From Fuerstiella sp. (GTDB lineage: Bacteria; Planctomycetota; Planctomycetia; Planctomycetales; Planctomycetaceae): a stretch of DNA of 64,000 nt. Positions 1-8,363 of the stretch are shown piece by piece (within the stretch, counting starts at the first letter, position 1; every line of letters begins with the position of its first letter). The position numbers were made by a program, and so were the translations under genes. The stretch is from assembly GCA_029245955.1 (NCBI GenBank), contig JAQWOH010000008.1, forward strand, positions 310,001 through 374,000, written 5' to 3'. The notes beneath the pieces were generated by a model. It saw only the letters and a program-made list of their open reading frames with translations. It made no database searches and was not told where the DNA came from.

Positions 1-2
1 AG

Positions 3-1610
3 TCCAGCGACAGGAAGGTGTCTGCATTACTGCGTGAGATGCTCGCAGCCGGGAATTCTTCCGTGCACGGTCGCGTAAATGCCATCTGGTGTCTGCATGG
101 TCGTGGTGAACTGGAATGCCGAGACATTACCCGAGCATTTGACATCAAAGATGCAGAACAGAGAGATCACGCGCTGCGGCTGCAGATGCAAATGTGCGAA
201 GGGCAACCGAAACGATTGGCTATGGCTGCCGCTGCCCGGACATCCAACCCGTCCCTTCGTTTTCAAGCTGTCCTGGAATGCTCGCACAAGGATCAGGACG
301 CGTCGAATCGTGAATGGGCAGAAGTGCTCAGTCGCGTAAGCATGCACGATCGCGGGAATTCATGGCTGCAGGATGCCTTACTGATCTCTTCTGGTGACCG
401 CCCGCAGGAGCTGCTGAACGTAACGTCGCGGATAAGCCCTCGCAATCCGGGAAAACTTCGGTCGGCTCCGGAATTTGACGCTGGCGAATCTCAGTTCCTG
501 TTTCGAATCGCGCAGCTGGTTGGCAAATCAGGAGGCGAAGTCGAAATCAGCAAAGCGATTCACGACGCGGAATGGGCGATTAGTGCGGCTGACTGGATGA
601 CCGCAGCAATTCTCAAGGGGCTGGCCAGCGGCATACGATCGAACAAGAACACAGAAGCACGGGGATCGCTGGCAGCGTTTCTGAAGGATCCGCCGGAACA
701 GGCAGCCGGCAGCTGTGCAAAGATCTCTGATCTGTTGCGGCGGCTGACCGACGTAGCGACGGATAATTCCGCAAGAACGTCAGACCGTAAAGCCGCCATC
801 GAAATGCTGACACTGCAGTCTCGTTCTGAAGTGACTAAAGTGATTGATAAGCTGCTGGTCGCCGGTACTGCCGGCGAGCTGCAACAGAGTGCACTGGAAG
901 TCGTTCGCCAGACGGGAGCACAGGAAACATCGCAGACAATTCTGCAGCGGTGGAATACGCTGGCACCAACCGTACGATCGACGGCCCTGACGCTGCTGAT
1001 GGCAAGACCAAATACCACAACGGAACTTCTGAACAGCATGATCAACGGCAGTGTGCCGTCGGCCTCGATTGATATCGATCAACGCATGCGACTGCTGCAG
1101 CATCGCGACCAGAGTATTCGAAAACTGGCCGTACAGATTTTTGGCGGAGTAGTTTCGGCGAACAGAAAAGCAGTTGCCGACGAATATCAGCCGGCACTCA
1201 CCATGGATGCATCAGCCGAACGCGGGGCCGCCGTCTTTGCAAAAACATGCGTAAAGTGTCACAAGATTGATGGCAAGGGACACAACGTCGGGCCGGATAT
1301 CAGCGATACCCGTCGACGGTCACGCGACGCGTTGCTATACGACATCCTTGACCCGAACCGTCGTGTCGATCCTCAGTTCAGCGACTACGTGGTCGTGACG
1401 ACTGACGGCCGAACGTTCAATGGATTACTGGTCAGCGATTCGGAGGCGCGGGTGGTGCTGCGTCAGCCGGAAGGTAAAGAGCAGATGATCGAACGGGCTG
1501 ACATTGAAGAAATGCAGACGACGAACAAGTCCCTGATGCCGGAAGGTGTCGAGAAGGATGTTTCCGTCCAGCAAATGGCCGATCTGCTTGAGTTCCTGAA
1601 GGCACGATAA
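3..1610 (+). CDS. PVC-type heme-binding domain protein with HEAT-like region (5' partial)
   Basis: The reading frame is open to the left edge, so the true start lies outside the window and the GTG at 18 is only the first start-like codon. The visible part has an alpha-helical, HEAT/ARM-like stretch rich in short helices, then a C-terminal c-type cytochrome module with one heme site, CVKCH, at about 1246-1260. The last ~140 residues (GPDISDTRRR, DPNRRVDPQFSDY, TTDGRTFNGLL) match the planctomycete/verrucomicrobial C-terminal heme-binding domain (TIGR02603 type). In this family the domain usually follows a PQQ-type or membrane-bound dehydrogenase propeller, which would lie upstream here. The protein is presumably exported, because c-type heme attachment is periplasmic. 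The substrate is unknown. The stop is TAA at 1608-1610, and an untranslated stretch separates it from amt. Confidence 0.85.
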   Translation, partial: SSDRKVSALLREMLAAGNSSVHGRVNAIWCLHGRGELECRDITRAFDIKDAEQRDHALRLQMQMCEGQPKRLAMAAAARTSNPSLRFQAVLECSHKDQDASNREWAEVLSRVSMHDRGNSWLQDALLISSGDRPQELLNVTSRISPRNPGKLRSAPEFDAGESQFLFRIAQLVGKSGGEVEISKAIHDAEWAISAADWMTAAILKGLASGIRSNKNTEARGSLAAFLKDPPEQAAGSCAKISDLLRRLTDVATDNSARTSDRKAAIEMLTLQSRSEVTKVIDKLLVAGTAGELQQSALEVVRQTGAQETSQTILQRWNTLAPTVRSTALTLLMARPNTTTELLNSMINGSVPSASIDIDQRMRLLQHRDQSIRKLAVQIFGGVVSANRKAVADEYQPALTMDASAERGAAVFAKTCVKCHKIDGKGHNVGPDISDTRRRSRDALLYDILDPNRRVDPQFSDYVVVTTDGRTFNGLLVSDSEARVVLRQPEGKEQMIERADIEEMQTTNKSLMPEGVEKDVSVQQMADLLEFLKAR

Positions 1611-2076
1611 GCGAGAAGTGCCCGAGGGAAGCCGCGTGCGGCGACAGGTGTATCGGGCGAACTGCTGCCGGTGAGTTAATATGGCACCGATTAACAGTGT
1701 CAGCCCCGGATTCGACACCGTCAATCAGGGTATTGACGTCCCCCGGCTCGCCAGGCAGTTCAATTGTGCGAACACCCCTTGGTCGCCGCTTACGACATCG
1801 AGCTGCCAGCCCATTTTTCGAGCAACTCAGAGGCGCACGCGCGCAGCGGCAGCAGGCGTGGGCCGCTGAAATGAGTTTCTTGTCATTGTTACAAAGTCAT
1901 TTATCCAGAATTTTATCGGGTCAAACACCTTCGCCCGGGCAAACCACGGTCAATGACCCGTCAGTTTGGCGCGATGCTTGCTTTAGAAGCGTCCGGTGCA
2001 ACGTTTAGATGTGATTGGACGTTTGCGGACTGAATTGAAATCGCTGAAAGAGCGAATCCCAAAAGGACAGGCGAAA
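1611..2076. other. intergenic region upstream of amt
   Basis: There is no convincing gene here; the short ORFs lack family-like composition. It holds the sigma-54-type promoter at 1967-1982. It also has a spaced inverted repeat, CGGGTCA (1917-1923) and TGACCCG (1954-1960), just upstream of that promoter, which could be part of an activator site. That role is an inference. Confidence 0.6.
1967..1982 (+). promoter_or_regulatory. sigma-54 (RpoN) -24/-12 promoter of amt
   Basis: The sequence TGGCGCGATGCTTGCT fits the RpoN consensus TGGCAC-N5-TTGC. GG sits at 1968-1969 and GC at 1980-1981, exactly 12 apart, with one mismatch (A to G) in the -24 box. Transcription would start near 1993, about 84 bases before the amt start codon. 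Nitrogen-regulated sigma-54 control of ammonium transporters is well established in other bacteria. No textbook NtrC site was found upstream. Confidence 0.7.
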
Positions 2077-3531
2077 ATGTACACAACAACGAAAAAAGGA
2101 CTACGCTGGCTGCTGCCGCTGGCACTTGTCTTAATGGTCCTGGGCAGCAACAGCACGTTTGCACAGGACGCGGGTACCGAGGCGGCGCCAGCAGATGAGG
2201 CCGCAGATGGAGCACCCAGTGGACCAACTGATGGAGCGGAGGCAACAGGAGCCCTTCCGGAAGTCGAAGCGGCGTCGATTTCCGTGGCTTTTATTGTGCA
2301 CAACCTGTGGATCATGATCGCCGGAATGCTTGTCTTTGTCATGCACCTTGGATTTGCGACGTTGGAAAGCGGTCTCACGCGATCCAAGAATACCGTCAAT
2401 ATTCTGTTCAAGAACTCCATGATTATCTGCATCGGGTTCCTGACCTATCTCGTGGTCGGTTTCAATCTGATGTATCCGGGGTTTGACGACCCAGCGACAG
2501 GCTACTTCAAATTTGCGGGCTTTGATTTCATGATGAATGGCCCCGCCCAGTTGGCCGACGCGGCATTCGCGACTGCTGAATACAACGAAGGGTACACGGC
2601 TTTCACTGACTTTTTCTTCCAGGCCATGTTTGCTGCCACTTGTGCAACAATCGTTTCCGGCGCTGTCGCAGGCCGCATCAAACTCTCCACGTTTCTTGTT
2701 TTCAGCACACTGTTTGTCGCAATTTGTTATCCGATCACAGGCTCATGGAAATGGGGAGGGGGATGGCTTGATGCCAAAGGATTCTACGACTTTGCGGGGT
2801 CAACTCTTGTCCATTCCGTCGGAGGGTGGGGAGCACTCGTGATGGCCTGGCTCCTGGGAGCAAGAAAAGGCAAATACGTGGACGGAAAGGCAATGCCAAT
2901 TCCTGCCAGCAACCTGCCACTTGCGGCCATCGGTGTATTCCTTCTGTGGTTTGGATGGTTTGGATTCAATGGCGGTTCTGTGCTGAGCGCTGATCCGGGG
3001 CTGGTCTCACTGGTCCTGGTCACAACTTCGACTGCAGCGGCGGCCGGTGGACTTGCGGCAGCCGTTACGTCATGGGTTCATGGCGGCAAACCGGACCTGA
3101 GTATGGCGTTGAATGGAATGCTGGCCGGACTGGTGGGCATTACTGCAGGTGCGGACCAGATGTCCGGCCTGGATGCCCTGTTGATTGGAGCGATTGCCGG
3201 CGTCCTTGTTTACTTCACAGTGCTGTTTGTTGACGGCGTACTGATGGTTGACGATCCGGTTGGTGCGATCAGCGTCCATCTCGTCTGTGGGATCTGGGGC
3301 ACGCTTGCTGTCGGCCTCTTTGGTGCCATGGCTGGTATGGATCAGGTGCTTAACCAGCTGACCGGAATCGTGGCAATTGGAGGATTCACCGTCGTTTTTT
3401 GCCTCATCGTTGGCTCTGTGCTGAAAGCCACAATGGGATTGCGAGTGAGTGAAGAAGAAGAAGAGACCGGCCTCGACATTAGTGAGCACGGAATGGAAGC
3501 ATATGCTCTCAGTCCGGCACGAATGTACTGA
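2077..3531 (+). CDS. amt: ammonium transporter (Amt/MEP/Rh family)
   Basis: A 484-residue inner-membrane channel for ammonium uptake. An N-terminal signal peptide (MYTTTKKGLRWLL, hydrophobic core, cut near FAQ) is followed by an Ala/Glu-rich linker and then about 11 membrane segments. The family signature is seen in DFAGSTLVHSVGGWGAL. The twin pore histidines are present as His246 (LVHS) and His401 (SVHLVCG). The ATG at 2077 is chosen because AAAGGAC lies ten bases upstream and the signal peptide begins there; the frame extends upstream to 1996 without family-like sequence. No glnK/glnB gene is adjacent, unlike the common glnK-amtB operon. A sigma-54 promoter match precedes the gene and a strong terminator follows it, so it is probably monocistronic and nitrogen-regulated. 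Confidence 0.96.
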   Translation: MYTTTKKGLRWLLPLALVLMVLGSNSTFAQDAGTEAAPADEAADGAPSGPTDGAEATGALPEVEAASISVAFIVHNLWIMIAGMLVFVMHLGFATLESGLTRSKNTVNILFKNSMIICIGFLTYLVVGFNLMYPGFDDPATGYFKFAGFDFMMNGPAQLADAAFATAEYNEGYTAFTDFFFQAMFAATCATIVSGAVAGRIKLSTFLVFSTLFVAICYPITGSWKWGGGWLDAKGFYDFAGSTLVHSVGGWGALVMAWLLGARKGKYVDGKAMPIPASNLPLAAIGVFLLWFGWFGFNGGSVLSADPGLVSLVLVTTSTAAAAGGLAAAVTSWVHGGKPDLSMALNGMLAGLVGITAGADQMSGLDALLIGAIAGVLVYFTVLFVDGVLMVDDPVGAISVHLVCGIWGTLAVGLFGAMAGMDQVLNQLTGIVAIGGFTVVFCLIVGSVLKATMGLRVSEEEEETGLDISEHGMEAYALSPARMY

Positions 3532-3570
3532 TTCGGCTTTGATCCCTGAGCGTACTATGCGTCTCGCCTG

Positions 3571-3605
3571 TTCCCGCTCACAAGGGCGCGTAGCCCGAGC
3601 GGGAA
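3571..3605. repeat. two-part palindromic hairpin (REP-like)
   Basis: The outer arms TTCCCGCTC (3571-3579) and GAGCGGGAA (3597-3605) pair perfectly over 9 bp. Inside, GGGC (3584-3587) and GCCC (3593-3596) form a second stem with a 5-base loop. There is no T-tract, so this is not a standard terminator. It lies between amt and its terminator. No second copy was found in the window. Confidence 0.6.
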
Positions 3606-3642
3606 GCTCCTGTCGTGAGTCTGCTTTTGCAGTAATCGGCGG

Positions 3643-3678
3643 AAAGGGGGGAAGGACTTGTTCCTTCCCCCCTTTTTT
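3643..3678 (+). terminator. strong Rho-independent terminator of amt
   Basis: A perfect 14-bp stem: AAAGGGGGGAAGGA (3643-3656) pairs with TCCTTCCCCCCTTT (3662-3675), with a 5-base loop. It runs directly into six T residues (3673-3678). It lies 111 bases after the amt stop and before the next gene. Confidence 0.93.
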
Positions 3679-3896
3679 GCGCGCACTGAGACGGTAATGC
3701 CCGGGTCCGGGACAAGAGGAAAACTCAAACCTGAAGACAGGACCTTACGATCGGCGTGAGACCGAATGCTGGTCACTTTTCAGACGCCAGGCGCGACTTT
3801 GTCTGTTCTCCGCAGTACGATAGTACACTCCATGCTGTTCGCAGGATGCCCCTGCGGCCCGCTCTGTTCCAAAACTGAAGAGTCAAAGGTTGCGTT

Positions 3897-4970
3897 ATGT
3901 TGCTGGCGTCCCGCCCATCCGTGTTCCTGAGCCTGCCCGTCGTCCTGTGCATACTGCTGGCACGGGAACAGCTGGTCGCCATCGACAACAATGCTGCCAA
4001 AGTGCCTGATGCTGTAGCGGAAACCGAATCGGAAATGAAGTCTTATGCGGAAGTGATAGATCACACCGATGTTGTTATCGACATGCTGCCGATTCACGGC
4101 GGGACGTTTGTCATGGGCAGTCCGGACGGCGAACAGGATCGAAATCAAGATGAAGGCCCGCAGCATGAAGTGGAAATTTCTCCATTCTGGATGGGGAAAT
4201 TTGAAATCACCTGGAATCAGTATGAAATCTGGGGAGAAAACATCGACATCGCTCGGCGAAAGATCTTCGGCACAGCTGCCAACCCACGAGATGGCGTTGC
4301 CGACGCTGTCACACGACCGACTCCACCGTACACAGATATGAGCTTCGGGATGGGTAAGCAACAGAAGCCGGCGATCTGCATGACGCAGCATGCTGCCCGA
4401 ACCTATTGTAAATGGCTGAGCGCGAAAACCGGACGATACTACCGACTGCCAACAGAAGCCGAATGGGAATATGCCTGTCGAGCGGGAACCACTACGACCT
4501 ATTCGTTCGGGGATGATGCCACAAAGCTGGACGATTATGCGTGGTACGATGAAAACACGAACGACAATTATGAAGACGTCGGCCAGAAGCACCCCAATCC
4601 CTGGGGACTGTACGACATGCACGGCAACGCGGCGGAATGGGTCCTGGATCAGTATCTGCCCGATGCCTACAACAAACGTTCGGGTGGCGTGAAAAACCCG
4701 CTGGCCGTTCCTTCCAAACTCTATCCACGAGTTGTCCGTGGTGGAGGCTGGGACGACGACCCGACACTGCTGAGAACGGCTGTGCGGGAAGGATCCAGTG
4801 AAGAATGGAAGGAACAGGACCCCCAGATTCCTCGCAGTATCTGGTATCACACGGACGCGTTGGGTGTCGGCTTCAGAATTGTCCGACCACTGGTGGAACC
4901 TTCAGACGAGCAGAAGTCCGCCAAGTGGGAAAAGACGGCGCCCGTACAGCTGGACCCTGTGGTTGAGTAG
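3897..4970 (+). CDS. formylglycine-generating-enzyme-like (SUMF1 domain) secreted protein
   Basis: 357 residues with an N-terminal signal-like hydrophobic segment (residues ~5-25), so probably exported. The FGE-sulfatase/SUMF1 fold is shown by [21 protein letters not shown], then [50 protein letters not shown] and GVGFRIV. True sulfatase-activating enzymes carry an active-site cysteine pair in the C-terminal third. Here the region from RGGGW to the end has no cysteine, so a formylglycine-generating role is unlikely and a binding or structural role is more plausible (inference). The start at 3897 gives the signal peptide; no strong ribosome binding site is visible. It sits upstream of a Gfo/Idh/MocA gene with a 119-base gap. 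Confidence 0.85.
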   Translation: MLLASRPSVFLSLPVVLCILLAREQLVAIDNNAAKVPDAVAETESEMKSYAEVIDHTDVVIDMLPIHGGTFVMGSPDGEQDRNQDEGPQHEVEISPFWMGKFEITWNQYEIWGENIDIARRKIFGTAANPRDGVADAVTRPTPPYTDMSFGMGKQQKPAICMTQHAARTYCKWLSAKTGRYYRLPTEAEWEYACRAGTTTTYSFGDDATKLDDYAWYDENTNDNYEDVGQKHPNPWGLYDMHGNAAEWVLDQYLPDAYNKRSGGVKNPLAVPSKLYPRVVRGGGWDDDPTLLRTAVREGSSEEWKEQDPQIPRSIWYHTDALGVGFRIVRPLVEPSDEQKSAKWEKTAPVQLDPVVE

Positions 4971-5089
4971 GAGGCCAGGCGTCAGGTCGGTAGCTTAATG
5001 GCTTACCGCAGTCTGAATCGCTACCATCAATAACCGCCGCAACATCAAAATCTCTGCATCCCGCCTTAAACTACAGGAGTATCCCCGCA

Positions 5090-6469
5090 ATGACTTCCGA
5101 ATCTTCAAGCTCTTCCCGCCGAAACTTTCTAAAAACATCCGGCAGTGTCGCGGCGTCATCGACCGTGCTGTCGACCCTGGCACCCCGCGCATATGCGGCC
5201 GATGAAAACACACTGCAACTGGCACTGGTGGGTTGTGGCGGTCGAGGAACAGGTGCAGCCACCAACGCACTTTCGGTTGACAATGGTCCCATTAAGCTTG
5301 TGGCGATGGCCGACGTCTTCGAAAGCAACATGGCCAACAGTTTCGGCAACCTGAACAAAAGCTTTGGTCAGAAAGGCACGCTGGACGTCCCGGACGAGCG
5401 AAAGTTCATCGGTTTCGATGGTTACAAAAAGGCGATGGATTGCCTGAAGCCAGGCGATATCGTGATTCTGACAACTCCGTGCGCATTTCGCTGGCTTCAC
5501 TACACCTACGCTATCGAACGCGGCCTGAACGTCTTCATGGAAAAACCGCTCACACCCGACGGCCCGTCAACTCGAAAGATGCTGGCCCTGAACGAAAAGG
5601 CACTTGAAAAAAACCTGAAAGTTGCGGTGGGCCTGATGTGTCGCCACTGTGATGCTCGTCGCGAACTGTTCGACCGCATTCAAAGCGGCGAGATCGGTGA
5701 CATCAATATGATGCGAGCCTACCGCACGGCCGGCCCCACCGGTTCAGCAGCCGCTCCGCCGAAACCGGAAGGCATGAGCGATTTGATGTATCAGATCAAA
5801 CACTTTCATGGTTTCCTGTGGCTCAGCGGCGGTGCTGTCAGTGACTTTCTGATTCACAACATCGACGAATCCTGCTGGATGAAGAACGCCTGGCCAGTCG
5901 AGGCCAAGGCTCTCGGTGGACGTCATTATCGCGGAGAAATGGTCGATCAGAACTTTGACGTGTATTCGATCGAATACACGTTCGAAGACGGCACCAAGCT
6001 GTTCGTCGGTGGCCGCACGATGCCGGGCTGCCATTCGGAATTCGCCAGCTTCGCACACGGTTCAAAGGGCCTCGGGGTAATCTCCTCACGCTCTCACTGG
6101 CCGTCGCGTGCTCGTATCTACAAAGGACACAACATGGACAAGAATAATCTGGCATGGGAATACCCACAGCCTGAAAAGCACAATCCGTATCAGGCAGAAT
6201 GGGAACACCTGATCACAGCCGTTCGAGAAGATCAAACCTACAATGAAGTGCAGCGAGGAGCCATGGCCAGCATTGTCACATCGATGGGGCGGATGGCCGC
6301 TCATACCGGACAGGTCATTACGCTGGATCAGATGATGAACAACGAACACGACTTTGCGCCGGGGATCGAAAACCTGACGCTGGAATCTGAATCGCCTCTG
6401 AAAGCCAAGGCTGACGGCAAATACCCGATCCCGTATCCTGGCTTAATCAAGAACCGCGAATACGCATAG
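5090..6469 (+). CDS. Gfo/Idh/MocA family oxidoreductase, Tat-exported
   Basis: A 459-residue NAD(P)-dependent dehydrogenase-like protein. The N-terminus SRRNFLKTSG is a twin-arginine signal with a hydrophobic stretch ending near RAYAAD, so it is probably exported folded with its cofactor. The Rossmann dinucleotide-binding region follows (LALVGCGGRGTG). EKPLTPDG matches the conserved EKP motif of the family, where the lysine helps catalysis. Such secreted oxidoreductases are numerous in planctomycetes and are thought to act on sugars or sugar derivatives; the substrate here is unknown. An AGGAG site about eight bases before ATG 5090 supports the start. The C-terminal end is complete. Confidence 0.93.
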   Translation: MTSESSSSSRRNFLKTSGSVAASSTVLSTLAPRAYAADENTLQLALVGCGGRGTGAATNALSVDNGPIKLVAMADVFESNMANSFGNLNKSFGQKGTLDVPDERKFIGFDGYKKAMDCLKPGDIVILTTPCAFRWLHYTYAIERGLNVFMEKPLTPDGPSTRKMLALNEKALEKNLKVAVGLMCRHCDARRELFDRIQSGEIGDINMMRAYRTAGPTGSAAAPPKPEGMSDLMYQIKHFHGFLWLSGGAVSDFLIHNIDESCWMKNAWPVEAKALGGRHYRGEMVDQNFDVYSIEYTFEDGTKLFVGGRTMPGCHSEFASFAHGSKGLGVISSRSHWPSRARIYKGHNMDKNNLAWEYPQPEKHNPYQAEWEHLITAVREDQTYNEVQRGAMASIVTSMGRMAAHTGQVITLDQMMNNEHDFAPGIENLTLESESPLKAKADGKYPIPYPGLIKNREYA

Positions 6470-6498
6470 AGCTGCGTCAGTCGTCCGGTGAGGAGTTA

Positions 6499-6518
6499 TG
6501 CCACTGGCCTGGCCAGTG
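6499..6518. repeat. REP-like palindrome, copy 1
   Basis: TGCCACTGGCCTGGCCAGTG contains arms CACTGGCC and GGCCAGTG around a single T, a perfect palindrome. It lies 30 bases after the oxidoreductase stop. A near-identical copy (18 of 20 bases) is at 8140-8159. Confidence 0.55.
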
Positions 6519-6618
6519 TTCTTATGAGCGTCGCGTCAGTGGCACATCTGAATGCAGGGCCGAAGAACTGTCAACGGCATTACGGGACGGGGCAATTACA
6601 TCCTGTCGTCGCCATCAG

Positions 6619-6662
6619 AAAACAAAAGCCTGCCGTCCCAGGGGTTAGGACGACAGGGCTTC
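6619..6662 (-). terminator. Rho-independent terminator of the 6753-7235 gene
   Basis: Read on the minus strand, AAGCCCTGTCGTCC pairs with GGACGGCAGGCTT (13 pairs, one bulged C, one G-U), followed by TTTTGTTTT. It lies about 90 bases after the stop of the minus-strand lipoprotein gene and would also help insulate it from the plus-strand oxidoreductase gene. Confidence 0.8.
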
Positions 6663-6752
6663 TTAAGTTTCTGACATCAGTCGATGCCATTGAGTCCTCA
6701 GGCACCAGATGCAAATCGTCGCCGGAAGCAGCTCGCACGGCGCGATCAGCGT

Positions 6753-7235
6753 TCAAAAGACACCGTTAGGGTTACCGATGCTCCAATAGGGGTTGAGCGA
6801 CGGAAAATGGCGATAGTAGTTCAGGCGAACACCCGGACGAATAAAGGCATCGGGATAGATGCCCGGAATCCCCGTACCAGCATAAGGTGAAGCCGGACTG
6901 TGCACCTGTTTGGGTGTCCCGTGTCGCACGATTGTCTGATGCCGGCCGATACCCGTCAGAATCTCCATGGTTGAATCATGACGGTAATTCGGGTTGACAT
7001 TGTACTCCGCTCGATTGAACGGGATCGAGCGATAGATCCGGACGTAGTCAGCGGCATCGACTTTCAGAGTTGCTGCGCCGTCAGGGGCTGCATCGAACGG
7101 CACTGCCTTTCGCGCCGGAGTAATTTCCATCCTCCAGTCGGGCGTGACCTCAAACGAAGCGGCATCCGCCCGTTGACTGCAGGCTGTGACAGCAATGACT
7201 GTTATCCAGGCAGCCAGACAAAAACGTAGTGACAT
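6753..7235 (-). CDS. small putative lipoprotein of unknown function
   Basis: 160 residues. I do not recognise the family. The N-terminus MSLRFCLAAWITVIAVTAC is a signal peptide ending in a lipobox-like VTAC, so lipid anchoring is likely, although cleavage near ADA is an alternative. The rest is polar and rich in Pro, Tyr, Asn and Arg, with repeated Arg/Tyr motifs (VRIYRSIPFNRAEYNVNPNY, RLNYYRHFPSLNPYW). No enzyme motif is visible. A strong AGGAGG lies on the minus strand at 7242-7247, correctly spaced from the ATG at 7235, so the gene is real. It is flanked by its own terminator and reads away from menG, so it is probably monocistronic. Confidence 0.8.
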   Translation of the reverse strand: MSLRFCLAAWITVIAVTACSQRADAASFEVTPDWRMEITPARKAVPFDAAPDGAATLKVDAADYVRIYRSIPFNRAEYNVNPNYRHDSTMEILTGIGRHQTIVRHGTPKQVHSPASPYAGTGIPGIYPDAFIRPGVRLNYYRHFPSLNPYWSIGNPNGVF

Positions 7236-7389
7236 CAGTTCCTCCTTTTTTGCTCAAAACCAGAGCCCTTGAGAGGCATGAATGGAAGCTCTGAGAAGAG
7301 AGTTGGAGGATGACGATCAGGAAGCCCCTGTGTCAATTATTGAAATGTCAAATTGAATCTTTTCATTTAGGGGATTCTGTGGTCTATTG

Positions 7390-8103
7390 TCATTCCGATT
7401 GTTCCGGTTTGTAGCCGATATACACCGTCGCAATTCCCCCAGTCAGTTTATGAAAGGTAGTGCGTTCCAGTCCGGCTTCTTCCATGATCTGAGTCAGCTG
7501 ATCGCCGCAGGGAAATTCTGACACCGACTGCGGCAGATATTCGTAGGCGGCCTGCCTATTGCGTACCAACAACTGTCCGATACGAGGCAGGACATTTCGA
7601 AAATACCACTGATAGGCTCGACTCAGCAGTCGATTATCGGGCAATGAAAATTCCAGCACGACAACTCGACCGCCGCGGCAGCAGACCCGAGTCATTTCCC
7701 GCAAACCGCCGATGGTGCTGGCAATATTCCTTAGCCCAAATGCCACGGAAACCAGCTGGAAAAGATTGTCATCGAAAGGAAGCTCCTGAGTGTCTGCTTC
7801 CATAAAAACCACGTCTCGATCAACGCGTTTCTGTTCCGCCAGCTTCAGCATACCATGCGTAAAGTCAGTCGCCATGACGGAAGTGTTCGGCCCGGCCGTC
7901 TTTCGCCAGGCAAAAGCCAGATCGCCTGTGCCTGTACACACGTCCAGAACGGGCTCATCTCCATCGGGCGAGGCTAAACGCACAGTCCTCCAGCGCCAAT
8001 AGACGTCTGTGCCTCCCGACAGAAAGTGGTTCATGAAGTCATAGCGGCCGGCGATTTCGCCAAACATCTGGCGAATGCGACTACCGGACTTATCGACGGG
8101 CAT
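7390..8103 (-). CDS. menG: demethylmenaquinone methyltransferase (UbiE/MenG family)
   Basis: A 237-residue class I SAM-dependent C-methyltransferase, the typical length for UbiE/MenG. The N-terminal motif RIRQMFGEIAGRYDFMNHFLSGGTD is characteristic of the family. SAM motif I is VLDVCTGTGDLAF (residues 52-64), and the family motif VAFGLRNIA and the late KLTGGIATVYIGYKP are present. It would methylate demethylmenaquinone in the last step of menaquinone synthesis, at the inner face of the membrane. A planctomycete would need menaquinone for respiration. No other men genes are nearby. The start ATG at 8103 gives the expected N-terminus. Confidence 0.94.
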   Translation of the reverse strand: MPVDKSGSRIRQMFGEIAGRYDFMNHFLSGGTDVYWRWRTVRLASPDGDEPVLDVCTGTGDLAFAWRKTAGPNTSVMATDFTHGMLKLAEQKRVDRDVVFMEADTQELPFDDNLFQLVSVAFGLRNIASTIGGLREMTRVCCRGGRVVVLEFSLPDNRLLSRAYQWYFRNVLPRIGQLLVRNRQAAYEYLPQSVSEFPCGDQLTQIMEEAGLERTTFHKLTGGIATVYIGYKPEQSE

Positions 8104-8139
8104 GGTGGAGCTTTGTCAGTGATAAAGTGAGAGATTAGG

Positions 8140-8159
8140 TGCCACCGGCCTTGCCAGTG
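8140..8159. repeat. REP-like palindrome, copy 2
   Basis: TGCCACCGGCCTTGCCAGTG matches copy 1 at 6499-6518 in 18 of 20 positions and keeps imperfect arms CACCGGC/GCCAGTG. It lies in the 260-base gap between menG and the next minus-strand gene; nothing else was recognised in that gap. Confidence 0.5.
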
Positions 8160-8363
8160 CTGCTGTTCATCAAGTTCAGGAATCTGACAACGTACTGATC
8201 GAGCCAGCAGCAGACGTCTCTTCTGAGACTGAACTCTGTCAATTTTCCGCAGACTGCAGAAACATTTAACAGCGTACTGCTGTGACAGTCAGGAAAATTA
8301 ATCACGTCGCCCGATTCCGGCAAACAGACCACTCTGTCGCCAGAAGCATCGCTGACACATCAT

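Larger units (their letters stand above)
3532..3896. other. intergenic region with hairpin and terminator
   Basis: No gene is seen between amt and the SUMF1-like gene. The stretch contains a two-part perfect hairpin at 3571-3605 and the intrinsic terminator at 3643-3678. The remainder shows no recognisable promoter motif. Confidence 0.6.

Noticed and set aside
3780..4850. 356-codon open frame antisense to the SUMF1-like gene
   Set aside because: The plus-strand frame has clear family motifs; the antisense frame shows none and is a shadow of its codon bias.
6488..6769. 93-codon plus-strand frame after the oxidoreductase gene
   Set aside because: It overlaps a REP-like palindrome and a minus-strand terminator and has no recognisable composition.
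8135..8332. 65-codon minus-strand frame between menG and the CPFC-motif gene
   Set aside because: No family signal, no ribosome binding site, and it contains the second REP-like copy.
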